A stretch of DNA of 34,959 nt from Clostridiales bacterium (GTDB lineage Bacteria; Bacillota; Clostridia; Oscillospirales; Oscillospiraceae). The DNA is taken from positions 18,679 to 53,637 of the forward strand of contig JAJQEV010000079.1 in NCBI GenBank assembly GCA_021201475.1, read 5' to 3'. A program made the position numbers and the translations under genes. Of this stretch, positions 17,554 through 26,849 are shown piece by piece (within the stretch, counting starts at the first letter, position 1; each line of letters starts with the position of its first letter). A model generated the notes under the pieces. It was not told the DNA's origin and did not search any database. It worked only from the letters and a program-made list of their open reading frames with translations.

Positions 17554-17585
17554 GCCATCGGCTTGCATGGAAAGGAACAATGTCA

Positions 17586-19076
17586 ATGTATTACGTCAGC
17601 ACGAGAAACAAGGCGCTGCGCTACACGGCGGCGCAGGCCATTGCCCAGGGCCTCAGCCGGGAGGGCGGGCTGTTCGTCCCGGAGACGATTCCCGCCCTGC
17701 CGGAGGGGAAGCTGGAGGAGCTGAAGGGGATGAACTACCAGCAGCGGGCCGTCTACATCATGGGCCTGTACCTGGACGGCTTCGCCCAGGAGGAGTTGGA
17801 GGCGCGGGCGGCCCTGGCCTACGCCGTGCCGGAGAAGTTTGACCATCCCGACGTGGCCCCGTTGCGAAAGGTGGACGGGAACACCTACTGCCTGGAGCTG
17901 TGGCACGGCCCCACCTGCGCCTTTAAGGATATGGCGCTGCAAATGCTGCCCCACGAGTTGAGCCTGGCCCTGAAAAAGAACGACGAGCACCGCACCGCCT
18001 GCATCCTGGTAGCCACCTCCGGCGACACTGGCAAGGCGGCGCTGGAGGGCTTCAAGGACGTAGACCAGACCAAGATACTGGTGTTCTACCCCAAGGACGG
18101 CGTCTCCGACATTCAGAAGCTGCAAATGGCCACCCAGGAGGGGGGCAACGTGGGCGTGTCCGCCGTGGTGGGCAACTTTGACGATGCTCAGACCGGGGTG
18201 AAAACCCTGTTCTCCGACGAGGCGCTGCGGGAGGAGCTGTCCCGCCGGGGCTACTTCCTGTCCTCCGCCAACTCCATCAACTGGGGGCGGGTGCTGCCTC
18301 AAATCGTCTACTACATCTCCGCCTACTGCGACCTGCTGAAGCAGGGGGCCATCCAGTGCGGGGAGGAAATCAACATCTGCGTCCCCACCGGCAACTTCGG
18401 CAACATCCTGGCGGCCTACTACGCCAAGCGGATGGGCCTGCCGGTGAAGAAGCTGGTCTGCGCCTCCAACGCCAACAACGTGCTGACCGACTTCATCCGC
18501 ACCGGCGTTTATGACCGGAACCGACCCTTCTACACCACCGTCTCCCCGTCCATGGACATCTTGATTTCCTCCAACCTGGAGCGGCTGCTGTACCTGCTCT
18601 CCGGCGAGGACGACGGGCTGACGGCGGACTATATGGCCCAACTCTCCGCCACCGGGCGGTATGAGGTCTCCCCCGCCATCCGGGCGCAGATTCAGAACTT
18701 GTTCGGGGCGGGCTTCTCCACGGAGGAACAGACCGAGGCCATGATCGGCGCCATGAAGCGGGAGCAGGACTACCTCATCGACACCCACACGGCGGTGGCC
18801 TTCGAGGTGCTGCGCCAGTACCGGGCGGAGACAGGGGACGGCACCATCGCGGTGGTGGCCTCCACCGCCAGCCCCTTCAAGTTCTGCGACGCCGTGCTGG
18901 ACGCCCTGGGCGTGACGGAAAAGCAGTCCGGCACCGACCTTCTCGACCAGCTGGCCCAGGTCAGCGGCGTAGCCGCCCCGGCCCCCCTCGCCACGCTGAA
19001 GGACAAGCAGGTGCGCTTCGACGGCTGGACAGAGAAGGAAGCCATGATGCAGGTCGTCACCGACTTTTTGCAGTAA
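17586..19076 (+). CDS. thrC: Threonine synthase
   Basis: PLP enzyme converting O-phosphohomoserine to threonine. The 496-aa protein has MYYVSTRN...LSREGGLFVPE at the start, PLP-binding Lys114 in HGPTCAFKD, ATSGDTGKAAL and PTGNFGNILAAYYA. The start is set at the ATG at 17586 because the GGAAAGGA site is 9 bases away; the ATG at 17580 would leave only 3. It belongs to the long-chain ThrC group by length. It lies 32 bp after the dipeptidase in the same run; no other threonine-pathway genes are nearby. Confidence 0.96.
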   Translation: MYYVSTRNKALRYTAAQAIAQGLSREGGLFVPETIPALPEGKLEELKGMNYQQRAVYIMGLYLDGFAQEELEARAALAYAVPEKFDHPDVAPLRKVDGNTYCLELWHGPTCAFKDMALQMLPHELSLALKKNDEHRTACILVATSGDTGKAALEGFKDVDQTKILVFYPKDGVSDIQKLQMATQEGGNVGVSAVVGNFDDAQTGVKTLFSDEALREELSRRGYFLSSANSINWGRVLPQIVYYISAYCDLLKQGAIQCGEEINICVPTGNFGNILAAYYAKRMGLPVKKLVCASNANNVLTDFIRTGVYDRNRPFYTTVSPSMDILISSNLERLLYLLSGEDDGLTADYMAQLSATGRYEVSPAIRAQIQNLFGAGFSTEEQTEAMIGAMKREQDYLIDTHTAVAFEVLRQYRAETGDGTIAVVASTASPFKFCDAVLDALGVTEKQSGTDLLDQLAQVSGVAAPAPLATLKDKQVRFDGWTEKEAMMQVVTDFLQ

Positions 19077-19088
19077 AGCGGGGACGCC

Positions 19089-19775
19089 ATGGCACTTTAC
19101 GCGATAGGCGACCCCCACCTGTCCCTGAACAGCCCCAAGTCCATGGAGGTCTTTGGCGGCAACTGGGTGGGGTATGTGGAGAAGCTGAAGGAAGGCTTCT
19201 CGGTGGTGCAACCGGAGGACACGGTGGTGCTGGCCGGCGACCTGAGCTGGGGGATGAGCCTCCAGGAGGCGGAGGCCGACTTCGCCTTCCTGAACGCCCT
19301 GCCCGGCACCAAGGTGCTGCTGAAGGGCAACCACGATTACTGGTGGGAGACGGCCAGCAAAATGACGAAGTTCTTTGCCGAACATCACTTTGACACCTTC
19401 CACATCCTCCACAACAACTGCTTCCTCTATGGAGACTATGCCCTCTGCGGCACCCGGGGCTGGTTCATCGACGAGGAGAAGGGGGAGCACAACGAGAAAA
19501 TGCTCCACCGGGAGGTGTGCCGCCTGGAGGCGTCGCTGAAAGCGGCGGGGGAGCGGGAGAAGCTGGTATTCCTCCACTATCCCCCCATTTATCAGGGGTA
19601 CCGGTGCCCGGAAATTCTGGCCCTGCTCAGGGAGTACGGCGTGAAGCGGTGCTGCTACGGCCACCTCCACAGCCAGAGCTGCCGCCTGGCGGTGCAGGGA
19701 GAGCGGGATGGGACGGAGTTTTCCCTGATTTCGGCGGACTATCTGAATTTCATCCCCAAAAAAATCTTGAATTAG
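19089..19775 (+). CDS. Metallophosphoesterase
   Basis: A 228-aa calcineurin-like phosphoesterase with the five metal-binding blocks in order: GDPHLS, GDLSWG, GNHDYWW, LHYPP and GHLH. It resembles the YkuE/YmdB-like cytoplasmic phosphohydrolases found in Clostridia; the substrate is unknown. The ribosome binding site is weak (GGGGA), and the start is 12 bases past the thrC stop, so translation may be coupled. It is the last gene of the ylqF-to-phosphoesterase run. Confidence 0.9.
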   Translation: MALYAIGDPHLSLNSPKSMEVFGGNWVGYVEKLKEGFSVVQPEDTVVLAGDLSWGMSLQEAEADFAFLNALPGTKVLLKGNHDYWWETASKMTKFFAEHHFDTFHILHNNCFLYGDYALCGTRGWFIDEEKGEHNEKMLHREVCRLEASLKAAGEREKLVFLHYPPIYQGYRCPEILALLREYGVKRCCYGHLHSQSCRLAVQGERDGTEFSLISADYLNFIPKKILN

Positions 19776-19797
19776 TGGAAAAATTTAAAAAAAACAG

Positions 19798-19826
19798 TGG
19801 CAATCTCTGCTGGCATCTGTTAAAAT
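19798..19826 (+). promoter_or_regulatory. Candidate promoter of tig
   Basis: TGGCAA (19798-19803), 17 bases, TAAAAT (19821-19826), after an A-rich stretch (19779-19795) that could act as an UP element. The tig leader would be about 85 bases. Confidence 0.5.
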
Positions 19827-19919
19827 AGTTAGACGTAGAATTGTATCATTGCAGGATCGGTTCGTTTCGGCGGGATTCTGCGGAATAGTTGCCCTCAGGG
19901 CAAGCAGGAGGAAACAAAC

Positions 19920-21290
19920 ATGAGCTTAAAGAATGTCGAAACCAAGGAAAACAGCAGTGCTGTCCTGACCATCGAGGTAGACGCCGCCGCGTTCAACGCC
20001 GCCGTGGAGAAGGTCTACCGCAAGACGAGAGGCAGCATTGCGATCCCGGGATTCCGCAAGGGCAAGGCTCCCCGCAAAATCATCGAGAGAATGTACGGCA
20101 CCGGCGTGTTCTATGAGGATGCCATTAACGAGCTGTATCCCGCCGCCCTGGACGAGGCCGTGAAGGAGTCCGGTCTGGACGTAGTGGGCTATCCCAAGCT
20201 GAACATCGAGACGGTCAGCGAGGCCGAGGGCCTGGTGTTTACCGCCGAGGTGGGCGTCCGCCCCGAGGTGACTCTGGGCGAGTATAAGGGCGTCTCCGCC
20301 CCCAAGAGCGCTGTGGAGGTTACCGATGCCGATGTGGACAGCGAAATGCAGCCCCTCATCAGCCGCGCCACCAACACGGTGGACGTGGATCGCCCCGCCC
20401 AGATGGGCGACACCGCCAACATCGACTTTGAGGGTTTCAAGGACGGCGCAGCCTTCGACGGCGGCAAGGGCACAAATTACGATTTGAAGCTGGGCTCCGG
20501 CACCTTCATCCCCGGCTTTGAGGAGCAGGTCGTGGGGATGTCCGCCGGTGAGGAGAAGGATATTGACGTGACCTTCCCTGAGGAGTACGGCGCAGAGGAG
20601 CTGGCCGGTGCAGCTGTGGTGTTCAAGGTCAAGTGCAACACCGTTCAGGAGGAGCAGGTTCCTGTCATTGACGACGAGTTTGCCAAGGATGTCTCCGAGT
20701 TTGACACCCTGGACGAGCTGAAAGCCGACCTCCGCAAGCAGGTGGAGGAACGCAAGACCAAGAACGCCGAGGACGCCTTCAAGGCGGCCGTCATGGCCAA
20801 GGTGATTGAGAACGCCCAGGTCGTTGTGCCGGACGCCATGGTAGAGTATGAGTTGGACAAGCAGATGGACAACTATTCCAACCAGCTGCAAAGCTCCGGC
20901 ATGAGCCTGGAACAGTACGTCCAAATGATGGGCACCACTATGGAGGTCTTCCGGGAGCAGAACAAGCCTGGTGTGCTCCAGAGCATCAAGTCCGACCTGG
21001 TGCTGGAGGCCGTGGTGAAGGCCGAGGGCCTGGAAGCCTCCGAGGAGGAGGTCTCCGCCGAGGTGGATCGCCTGGTTGAGCAGTACAGCATGGAGGCGGA
21101 CAAGATCAAGGAGGCCATCCCCGCCGAGAACCTGGCCAACGCCGTCAAGCTGGACAAGGCTTCCAAGCTGATTTATGACAGCGCCGTGGTTGAGGAGCCC
21201 GCTGAGGAGACCCACGCCGTTGAGGAGACCCCCGCCGCTGAGGAGGCCCCCGCCGCAGAAGAAACGCCTGCGGAGGAGCCCGCCGAGTAA
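19920..21290 (+). CDS. tig: Trigger factor
   Basis: Ribosome-associated chaperone and peptidyl-prolyl isomerase. The 456-aa protein has the ribosome-docking signature GFRKGKAP near residue 46, an FKBP-type domain at about 155-245 (GDTANIDFEGFKDG...FIPGFEEQVVGM) and a helical C-terminal domain. It ends with a Glu/Pro/Ala repeat tail (about 425-456, EETPAAEEAP type), an acidic low-complexity extension not present in all family members. The ribosome binding site is AGGAGG at 8 bases. It heads the tig-clpP-clpX-lon-engB cluster typical of Firmicutes. Confidence 0.96.
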   Translation: MSLKNVETKENSSAVLTIEVDAAAFNAAVEKVYRKTRGSIAIPGFRKGKAPRKIIERMYGTGVFYEDAINELYPAALDEAVKESGLDVVGYPKLNIETVSEAEGLVFTAEVGVRPEVTLGEYKGVSAPKSAVEVTDADVDSEMQPLISRATNTVDVDRPAQMGDTANIDFEGFKDGAAFDGGKGTNYDLKLGSGTFIPGFEEQVVGMSAGEEKDIDVTFPEEYGAEELAGAAVVFKVKCNTVQEEQVPVIDDEFAKDVSEFDTLDELKADLRKQVEERKTKNAEDAFKAAVMAKVIENAQVVVPDAMVEYELDKQMDNYSNQLQSSGMSLEQYVQMMGTTMEVFREQNKPGVLQSIKSDLVLEAVVKAEGLEASEEEVSAEVDRLVEQYSMEADKIKEAIPAENLANAVKLDKASKLIYDSAVVEEPAEETHAVEETPAAEEAPAAEETPAEEPAE

Positions 21291-21305
21291 TTCGACCGGC
21301 TTCGC

Positions 21306-21334
21306 TGTATATTTTCCCTCGCATGGGATATAAT
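21306..21334 (+). promoter_or_regulatory. Possible promoter of clpP
   Basis: A perfect TATAAT (21329-21334) has only a poor -35 (TGTATA at 21306-21311). No CtsR-type heptad repeat is visible nearby. Confidence 0.4.
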
Positions 21335-21386
21335 GGCTCTGTGGCAGTCTACAGACCCGTATCCCGACTTACAAAGGAGTATTATC

Positions 21387-21968
21387 ATGAGTTTAGTTCC
21401 TTATGTAGTAGAACAGACCAACCGCGGCGAGCGCAGCTATGACATCTTCTCCCGCCTGCTGAATGACCGTATCATTTTCCTGGGCGAGGAAGTGAACGAC
21501 ACCACCGCCTCCCTGGTGGTGGCCCAGCTGCTGTACCTGGAGGCGCAGGACCCGGATAAGGACATTCAGCTGTATATCAACTCCCCCGGCGGTTCCGTCA
21601 CCGCCGGTATGGCGATTTATGACACGATGCAATACATTAAGGCGGATGTCAGCACCATTTGCATCGGCATGGCAGCCAGCATGGGCGCGTTCCTGCTGTC
21701 CGCCGGGACGAAGGGCAAGCGCTACGCCCTGCCCAACGCGGAGGTCATGATTCATCAGCCCTCCGCCGGTACCCAGGGCAAGGTCACGGATATGGAAATC
21801 GACGTGGCCCACGTCCTGCGCATCAAGCAGCATATCAATGAGATTTTGGCGGCCAACACCGGCAAGACGCCGGAGGAGGTCAAGGCGGACACCGAGCGCG
21901 ACCATTGGCTCACCGCCCAGGAGGCCAAGGAGTACGGCCTGATCGACGAAGTGATCGCCCACCGCTGA
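21387..21968 (+). CDS. clpP: ATP-dependent Clp protease proteolytic subunit
   Basis: Serine protease barrel that degrades proteins fed by ClpX. The 193-aa protein has the catalytic triad Ser98 (GMAASMGAF), His123 (MIHQPSAG) and Asp172 (ERDHWL), and the [18 protein letters not shown] block. The start is the ATG at 21387, after AAAGGAG at 7 bases; an upstream in-frame ATG at 21333 overlaps the -10 box and is rejected. clpX follows after 62 bp containing a GC-rich hairpin. Confidence 0.98.
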   Translation: MSLVPYVVEQTNRGERSYDIFSRLLNDRIIFLGEEVNDTTASLVVAQLLYLEAQDPDKDIQLYINSPGGSVTAGMAIYDTMQYIKADVSTICIGMAASMGAFLLSAGTKGKRYALPNAEVMIHQPSAGTQGKVTDMEIDVAHVLRIKQHINEILAANTGKTPEEVKADTERDHWLTAQEAKEYGLIDEVIAHR

Positions 21969-21977
21969 TGTGCGACC

Positions 21978-22002
21978 GGGGGCGGGAGACGCGCCCGCCC
22001 CC
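21978..22002 (+). promoter_or_regulatory. GC-rich intercistronic hairpin between clpP and clpX
   Basis: A 9-bp all-GC stem (21978-21986/21994-22002) has a 7-base loop and no T-tract, so it is unlikely to terminate; it may protect the clpP message or adjust the clpP:clpX ratio. Confidence 0.4.
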
Positions 22003-22030
22003 GCCCTTAGCATGAAAAGGAACACAGTTT

Positions 22031-23341
22031 ATGGCTAAAAATGACGAAAAACGCACCATTCGATGCAACTTCTGCGGGAAGAGCCAGGATCAGGTCAAGC
22101 GCATCATCGCCGGGCCGGGGGTGTTCATCTGCAACGAGTGCGTCGAGCTGTGCAACAGCATTTTAGACGACACCGACGCCCGCCAGGGTTCCTCCAGCGG
22201 CCTGGAGATGCCGGGCAAGCTGCCCACCCCCAAGGAGATCCACGATGTGCTGGACCAGTATATCATCGGCCAGGAAGAGGCCAAGGTGACGCTGGCCGTG
22301 GCGGTCTACAACCACTATAAGCGCATCTACTTCGGCGGCGGGGACGATGTGGAGCTTCAAAAGAGCAATATCCTCCTCCTGGGCCCCACCGGCTGCGGCA
22401 AGACCCTGCTGGCCCAGTCCCTGGCCCGCATCCTGGACGTACCCTTCGCCATCGCCGACGCCACCACCCTGACCGAAGCCGGTTATGTGGGCGACGATGT
22501 GGAGAACATTCTCCTCCGGCTGGTGCAGGCGGCGGACTACGACGTGGAGCGGGCCCAGTACGGCATCATCTATGTGGATGAAATCGACAAAATCGCCCGC
22601 AAGAGCGAGAACACCTCCATCACCCGGGATGTCTCCGGTGAGGGAGTGCAGCAGGCCCTCTTAAAAATCCTGGAGGGGACTGTGGCCAACGTGCCGCCCC
22701 AGGGCGGCAGGAAGCACCCCCAGCAGGAGTTCATTCAGGTGGACACCACCAACATCCTCTTCATCTGCGGCGGCGCCTTTGACGGCATCGAGAAAATCAT
22801 CGAGAACCGCACTGACCGGAAGAACATCGGCTTCGGTGGTACCGTCCTGACCAAGAAGGAAAAGGAAAGCTCCACCCTCCTGAAGGAGATTCAGCCTCAC
22901 GACCTGATGAAGTTCGGCATTATCCCGGAGCTGATCGGTCGTCTGCCGGTCATCACCACCTTGCAGCAGCTGGATCGGAATCAACTGGTGCAGATTCTGA
23001 CGGAGCCGAAGAATGCCCTGGTGAAGCAGTACCAGAAGATGATGGAGTATGACAACGTCAAGCTGGAGTTCCAGCCTGCGGCACTGGAAGCCATTGCAGA
23101 CATCGCTCTGGAGCGGGGCATCGGCGCCCGGGGCCTGCGGGCCGTGGTGGAGGACACCATGAGCCGGCTGATGTACGAGGTACCCTCTGACCCCACCATC
23201 TGCAAAATCACCATTACACCGGAATCGGTGCGGCACACGGGTGAGCCGCTGGTAGAGCGGGATGAGAACCGTAAATCCCGCCCCCGGCTGGGCGCAGTGC
23301 AGCCTGAGCGCACTGTCCGCCGCCGCAGCACCACCGCCTGA
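22031..23341 (+). CDS. clpX: ATP-dependent Clp protease ATP-binding subunit ClpX
   Basis: AAA+ unfoldase partner of ClpP. The 436-aa protein has an N-terminal zinc domain (Cys12/15/34/37), Walker A GPTGCGKT (118-125), Walker B IIYVDEID (about 179-186), the pore-loop GYVGDDVEN (usually GYVGEDVEN) and the IGF loop (NIGFGG) for ClpP docking. The ribosome binding site is AAAGGA at 9 bases. The C-terminus ends in a basic tail (RRRSTTA). Confidence 0.98.
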   Translation: MAKNDEKRTIRCNFCGKSQDQVKRIIAGPGVFICNECVELCNSILDDTDARQGSSSGLEMPGKLPTPKEIHDVLDQYIIGQEEAKVTLAVAVYNHYKRIYFGGGDDVELQKSNILLLGPTGCGKTLLAQSLARILDVPFAIADATTLTEAGYVGDDVENILLRLVQAADYDVERAQYGIIYVDEIDKIARKSENTSITRDVSGEGVQQALLKILEGTVANVPPQGGRKHPQQEFIQVDTTNILFICGGAFDGIEKIIENRTDRKNIGFGGTVLTKKEKESSTLLKEIQPHDLMKFGIIPELIGRLPVITTLQQLDRNQLVQILTEPKNALVKQYQKMMEYDNVKLEFQPAALEAIADIALERGIGARGLRAVVEDTMSRLMYEVPSDPTICKITITPESVRHTGEPLVERDENRKSRPRLGAVQPERTVRRRSTTA

Positions 23342-23362
23342 CCCATGACGCAATCAAAAATT

Positions 23363-23399
23363 GCCGCAAGCAGCCCGGGTGCTGCCTTGCGGCCTTTTT
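23363..23399 (+). terminator. Rho-independent terminator after clpX
   Basis: An 8-bp outer stem (23363-23370/23386-23393) extended by an inner CAGC/GCTG pairing is followed by CTTTTTG. It separates clpPX from lon, or attenuates read-through. Confidence 0.85.
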
Positions 23400-23421
23400 G
23401 ACAGAAGGAGACCCTTACCCT

Positions 23422-25881
23422 ATGAGTATGAGTGAACGGAACACGATTTTGGAGGAGACACTTCCCGAGGAGAGAGAGACGAAGCGTATGCCCGTTATCG
23501 CGCTGCGGGGGCTGACCATGTTCCCCAGTATGCTGCTCCACTTCGATGTGGGGCGGCGGGCATCTGTCAAGGCGCTGGACCAGGTGAACGAGGATGGAGG
23601 CACTATCTTTCTGGTGGCCCAGAGGGACCTGCGGGTGGAAAATCCCAGGCAGTCAGACCTCTACGAGGTGGGCACCATCTGTGCTGTCCGCCAGGTGCTG
23701 CGCCTGCCGGGGGACAACGTCCGGGTCATGGTGGAGGGGCTGTCCAGAGGCCGCCTGCTGACGATGGAGCAGGAGAAGCCCTATCTGGCCGCCGCCATCG
23801 AACCCATGCCGGAGCAGGCCGTCTCAGGCCGGTCGCTGAAAACGGAGCTGTACCTGCGCAAGGGTTGCGAAGCCTTTGAGGCGTACTGCGAGCTGAACCA
23901 GAAGCAGTCGCCGGACACCCTCATCAACGTGCTGTCCGCCCGGAATCCGGGGTATATGGCGGACTATATCGCCCAGAATATCAGCCTCCGGGTGGAGGAT
24001 AAGCAGCGGGTGCTGGAGGAGGAGCAGCCTATTGAGCGGCTGGGCCTGATGATTCAAATCCTGAACCGGGAGAATGACCTCCTGCGCCTGGAGCAGGATT
24101 TGGAGGGCAAGGTACAGGAGCATATGAACCAGGCCCAGAAAGACTACTTCCTGCGGGAGCAGATGAAGGTCATTCAGGCTGAACTGGGGGAAAACCCGGA
24201 GGACGACGACGAACTGCAGGAGTACCAGGAGAAAATCGCCGCGGCCAAACTCCCCGACGAGGTGCGGGAGAAGCTGGAGAAGGAGCTGCGGAAGCTGGCG
24301 AAGCAGCCCTTCGGCTCCGCTGAGTCCTCCGTCATCCGGAACTATCTGGATGTCTGCCTGGAGCTGCCCTGGCAGGTGAAAACGAAGGAGCGGGTCAATA
24401 TCGAAGCGGCCCGCAAGACCCTGGACGCCGACCACTATGGCCTGGAGAAGGTGAAGGAGCGCATCCTGGAGTTCCTGGCAGTACGGAAGCTGGCCCCGGA
24501 ACTGGGCGGGCAAATCATCTGCCTGGTAGGCCCTCCCGGCGTAGGCAAGACCTCCATCGCCTCCTCCGTGGCCAAGGCGCTGAACCGGAAGATGGCGAGG
24601 GTGTCCCTGGGTGGCGTCCATGACGAGGCGGAGATTCGGGGGCACAGAAAGACCTATATCGGGGCCATGCCCGGCCGCATCATCACCGCCATCCAGAAGG
24701 CCGGTTCCTCTAACCCCTTGATTCTGCTGGACGAAATCGACAAGGTGGGCAGCGACTATCGGGGCGACCCCTCCTCCGCCCTGCTGGAGGTGCTGGATGG
24801 GGAGCAGAACGCCACCTTCCGGGATAACTTCCTGGAGCTGCCCTTTGACCTCAGCGATGTGCTGTTCATCACCACCGCCAACGACATGAGCACCGTTCCC
24901 CCCGCTCTGCGGGACAGGATGGAAGTCATCGAGCTGTCCAGCTACACCGATGAGGAGAAGCTGCAAATCGCCCGCCGCCACCTGCTGCCCAAGGAGATGA
25001 AGCGCCATGGCCTGGATGGCCGCCGCTTCCGGGTGACGGACGACGCCCTGCGGGAAATCATCACCGGCTACACCCGGGAATCCGGTGTCCGCCTGCTGGA
25101 GCGGCAGCTGGCTTTCCTGTGCCGGAAGGGGGCCATGGAGCTGGTTTCCGGCACCGGCAAGCGGGTGACCGTCACCGGCGACAATCTGGAGCAGTACCTG
25201 GGCATCCGCCGCTACACCCCGGAGAAGCTGGCGAAAGCGCCGGAGGTGGGCGTGGTCAATGGCCTGGCCTGGACCAGCGTAGGCGGCGAAATGCTCCAGG
25301 TGGAGGTCAACGTGGTGCCTGGCTGCGGCAAGGTGGAACCCACCGGCAACCTGGGCGAGGTGATGAAGGAGTCCTGCCACTCCGCCATCTCCTATATCCG
25401 CGCCCACACGGCGGAGCTGGGCATTGAGCCGGACTTCTACCAGAAGTGGGACATTCACATCCACTTCCCGGAGGGGGCCGTGCCCAAGGACGGCCCCTCG
25501 GCGGGTGTGACCATCACTACCGCCATCGTCTCCGCCCTGACCGGCGCGCCGGTGCGTCCGGACGTGGCCATGACCGGCGAGGTGACGCTGCGGGGCCGGG
25601 TGCTGCCCATCGGCGGCCTGCGGGAAAAGACCATGGCCGCCTTCCGCAACGGCATCAAAACCGTCATCATCCCCGCCGACAACGAGAAAGACCTGGAAGA
25701 AATCGACCAGACCGTCCGCAAAGCCCTGCAATTCTGCACGGCGGAGCGGGTGGATACGGTGCTGAGCGCCGCCCTGCTGCCCGTGCCGGTGCAGAAGGAG
25801 AAGGCCCTGACCGTCCCCCAGCCCATCCCCGTATCGGAGCAGCAGCCCAGAGGCGGCGACAAGCTGGGTATCCAGCAGTGA
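23422..25881 (+). CDS. lon: ATP-dependent protease Lon (S16)
   Basis: The 819-aa protein has the Lon N-domain ([22 protein letters not shown]), a coiled-coil middle ([12 protein letters not shown]), an AAA+ module with Walker A GPPGVGKT (370-377) and LLDEIDKVG, and the Ser693-Lys736 dyad ([21 protein letters not shown]). The 43-residue spacing equals that of E. coli Lon. The start is the ATG at 23422, with GGAG 11 bases upstream. The C-terminus has an extra Gln/Pro-rich tail. engB follows after 8 bp. Confidence 0.98.
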   Translation: MSMSERNTILEETLPEERETKRMPVIALRGLTMFPSMLLHFDVGRRASVKALDQVNEDGGTIFLVAQRDLRVENPRQSDLYEVGTICAVRQVLRLPGDNVRVMVEGLSRGRLLTMEQEKPYLAAAIEPMPEQAVSGRSLKTELYLRKGCEAFEAYCELNQKQSPDTLINVLSARNPGYMADYIAQNISLRVEDKQRVLEEEQPIERLGLMIQILNRENDLLRLEQDLEGKVQEHMNQAQKDYFLREQMKVIQAELGENPEDDDELQEYQEKIAAAKLPDEVREKLEKELRKLAKQPFGSAESSVIRNYLDVCLELPWQVKTKERVNIEAARKTLDADHYGLEKVKERILEFLAVRKLAPELGGQIICLVGPPGVGKTSIASSVAKALNRKMARVSLGGVHDEAEIRGHRKTYIGAMPGRIITAIQKAGSSNPLILLDEIDKVGSDYRGDPSSALLEVLDGEQNATFRDNFLELPFDLSDVLFITTANDMSTVPPALRDRMEVIELSSYTDEEKLQIARRHLLPKEMKRHGLDGRRFRVTDDALREIITGYTRESGVRLLERQLAFLCRKGAMELVSGTGKRVTVTGDNLEQYLGIRRYTPEKLAKAPEVGVVNGLAWTSVGGEMLQVEVNVVPGCGKVEPTGNLGEVMKESCHSAISYIRAHTAELGIEPDFYQKWDIHIHFPEGAVPKDGPSAGVTITTAIVSALTGAPVRPDVAMTGEVTLRGRVLPIGGLREKTMAAFRNGIKTVIIPADNEKDLEEIDQTVRKALQFCTAERVDTVLSAALLPVPVQKEKALTVPQPIPVSEQQPRGGDKLGIQQ

Positions 25882-25889
25882 GGTGACTT

Positions 25890-26477
25890 ATGAACTTGCA
25901 CAACGCGGCCTATGTCCGCTCTGCGGGAACCCCCAGGGACTTCCTGCACGACCATAAGCCCCAGTTCGCCATGGCGGGCCGCTCCAACGTGGGCAAGTCC
26001 TCCGTCATCAACCGGATGTTGGATAGGAAGAACCTGGCCCGTGTGGGCAACTCCCCCGGCAAGACCCGGCAGGTGAACTATTTCCTGATTGACGACAGCT
26101 TCTACCTGGTGGATTTGCCGGGCTATGGCTACGCCAAAGTCACACGGGAGGAGAAGCAGCGCTGGTCTCAGCTGATGGAGGCGTATTTTGCCGACGGGCA
26201 AATCACCTTAGGCCTGCTGATTGTGGACGCACGGCACAAGCCCTCCAAGGACGATGTGGTGATGGCCAACTGGTTCCAGGAGACGGGCTGCCCCTTCGCG
26301 GTGGTGGCCAACAAGCTGGACAAGCTGAAAAGGAGCGAGATTCAGCCCAACCTGGCCCTGATTCGAGAGACCCTGGCGCTGGGGGAGGATGTTCCGCTGA
26401 TTCCCTTCTCCGCCGAGAAGGGGGACGGAAAGCAGGCGCTGGTCAGCCTGGTGCTGAACACTCTGACAAAAAAATGA
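25890..26477 (+). CDS. engB: Ribosome biogenesis GTPase EngB/YsxC
   Basis: A 195-aa TrmE-Era-family GTPase for 50S assembly. The motifs are G1 [10 protein letters not shown]3 DLPGYGYA, G4 NKLDK and G5 SAEKG, with the standard length. It starts 8 bp after the lon stop; the ribosome binding site (AGTGAGGTG) overlaps that stop, pointing to coupling. Its place after lon is conserved in Firmicutes. Confidence 0.96.
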   Translation: MNLHNAAYVRSAGTPRDFLHDHKPQFAMAGRSNVGKSSVINRMLDRKNLARVGNSPGKTRQVNYFLIDDSFYLVDLPGYGYAKVTREEKQRWSQLMEAYFADGQITLGLLIVDARHKPSKDDVVMANWFQETGCPFAVVANKLDKLKRSEIQPNLALIRETLALGEDVPLIPFSAEKGDGKQALVSLVLNTLTKK

Positions 26478-26615
26478 CGCAGAACTGGAACGCTGCCCCA
26501 CGAGGCTCTGATGGACCGGTAGTTTTTTATGCCAGTAGGTTTGACGCTTATGTCCAATCAGCTGAAGGGCATTTCCCGAAAAGAATTATGGCTATAGACT
26601 CTGTCAGCCCCCCTA
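26478..26615. other. Intergenic stretch without recognised feature
   Basis: Low-information sequence between engB and the terminator at 26616. A 78-codon plus-strand frame begins inside engB and runs through the terminator; it has no ribosome binding site or protein-like composition. I see nothing functional here. Confidence 0.5.
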
Positions 26616-26652
26616 CATCACCGCCCGGCGCGAGCCGGCGCGGTGGTGTTTT
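26616..26652 (+). terminator. Rho-independent terminator
   Basis: A 9-bp outer stem (26616-26624/26640-26648, one G-U) with a nested CGGC/GCCG is followed by TTTTGC. It closes the lon-engB transcript. Confidence 0.75.
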
Positions 26653-26686
26653 GCTCAGGAGGAAAAACGGATTATGCAGAGAAAAC

Positions 26687-26708
26687 AACCGTTTATGCAA
26701 AACGGATT
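26687..26708 (+). promoter_or_regulatory. Operator candidate upstream of the rhamnosidase
   Basis: AACCGTTT (26687-26694) and AAAACGGATT (26699-26708) form an imperfect inverted repeat overlapping the -35 box. A further AAACGGATT lies at 26664-26672. Placement suits control by a sugar-responsive regulator, which is not encoded in the window. Confidence 0.4.
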
Positions 26709-26735
26709 GAAAATCTTTTTTGCTATTGTTATAAT
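26707..26735 (+). promoter_or_regulatory. Promoter of the rhamnosidase gene
   Basis: TTGAAA (26707-26712), 17 bases, TATAAT (26730-26735); the leader to the ATG at 26850 is about 108 bases. Confidence 0.75.
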
Positions 26736-26768
26736 AGAAGCATAAGAGCGGAAGTGCGCTTTACAGGA

Positions 26769-26814
26769 GGCGGCAGGCGGTTCCGGCCCGGAGCCAGGGC
26801 GACAGGCTGCCGTC
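26769..26814 (+). promoter_or_regulatory. Stem-loop in the rhamnosidase leader
   Basis: An 8-bp outer helix (26769-26776/26807-26814) encloses a 7-bp GGTTCCG/CGGAGCC hairpin (26779-26795), each with one G-U pair. No known riboswitch is recognised; the role is unknown. Confidence 0.35.
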
Positions 26815-26849
26815 CAACGAAATTCAAATTAGGAAAGAGAGGAACGTTT

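Noticed and set aside
17554-17585. T-box or threonine attenuator before thrC
   Set aside because: Only 32 bases separate thrC from the dipeptidase gene, with no room for a leader structure.
17583-19670. 695-codon minus-strand frame opposite thrC and the phosphoesterase
   Set aside because: Mirror of two well-supported genes; composition typical of GC-biased antisense frames.
23824-25731. 635-codon minus-strand frame opposite lon
   Set aside because: Antisense to Lon codons, no motif or start signal.
26474-26710. 78-codon frame between engB and the rhamnosidase
   Set aside because: Crosses a terminator and the operator region, no ribosome binding site, no protein-like pattern.
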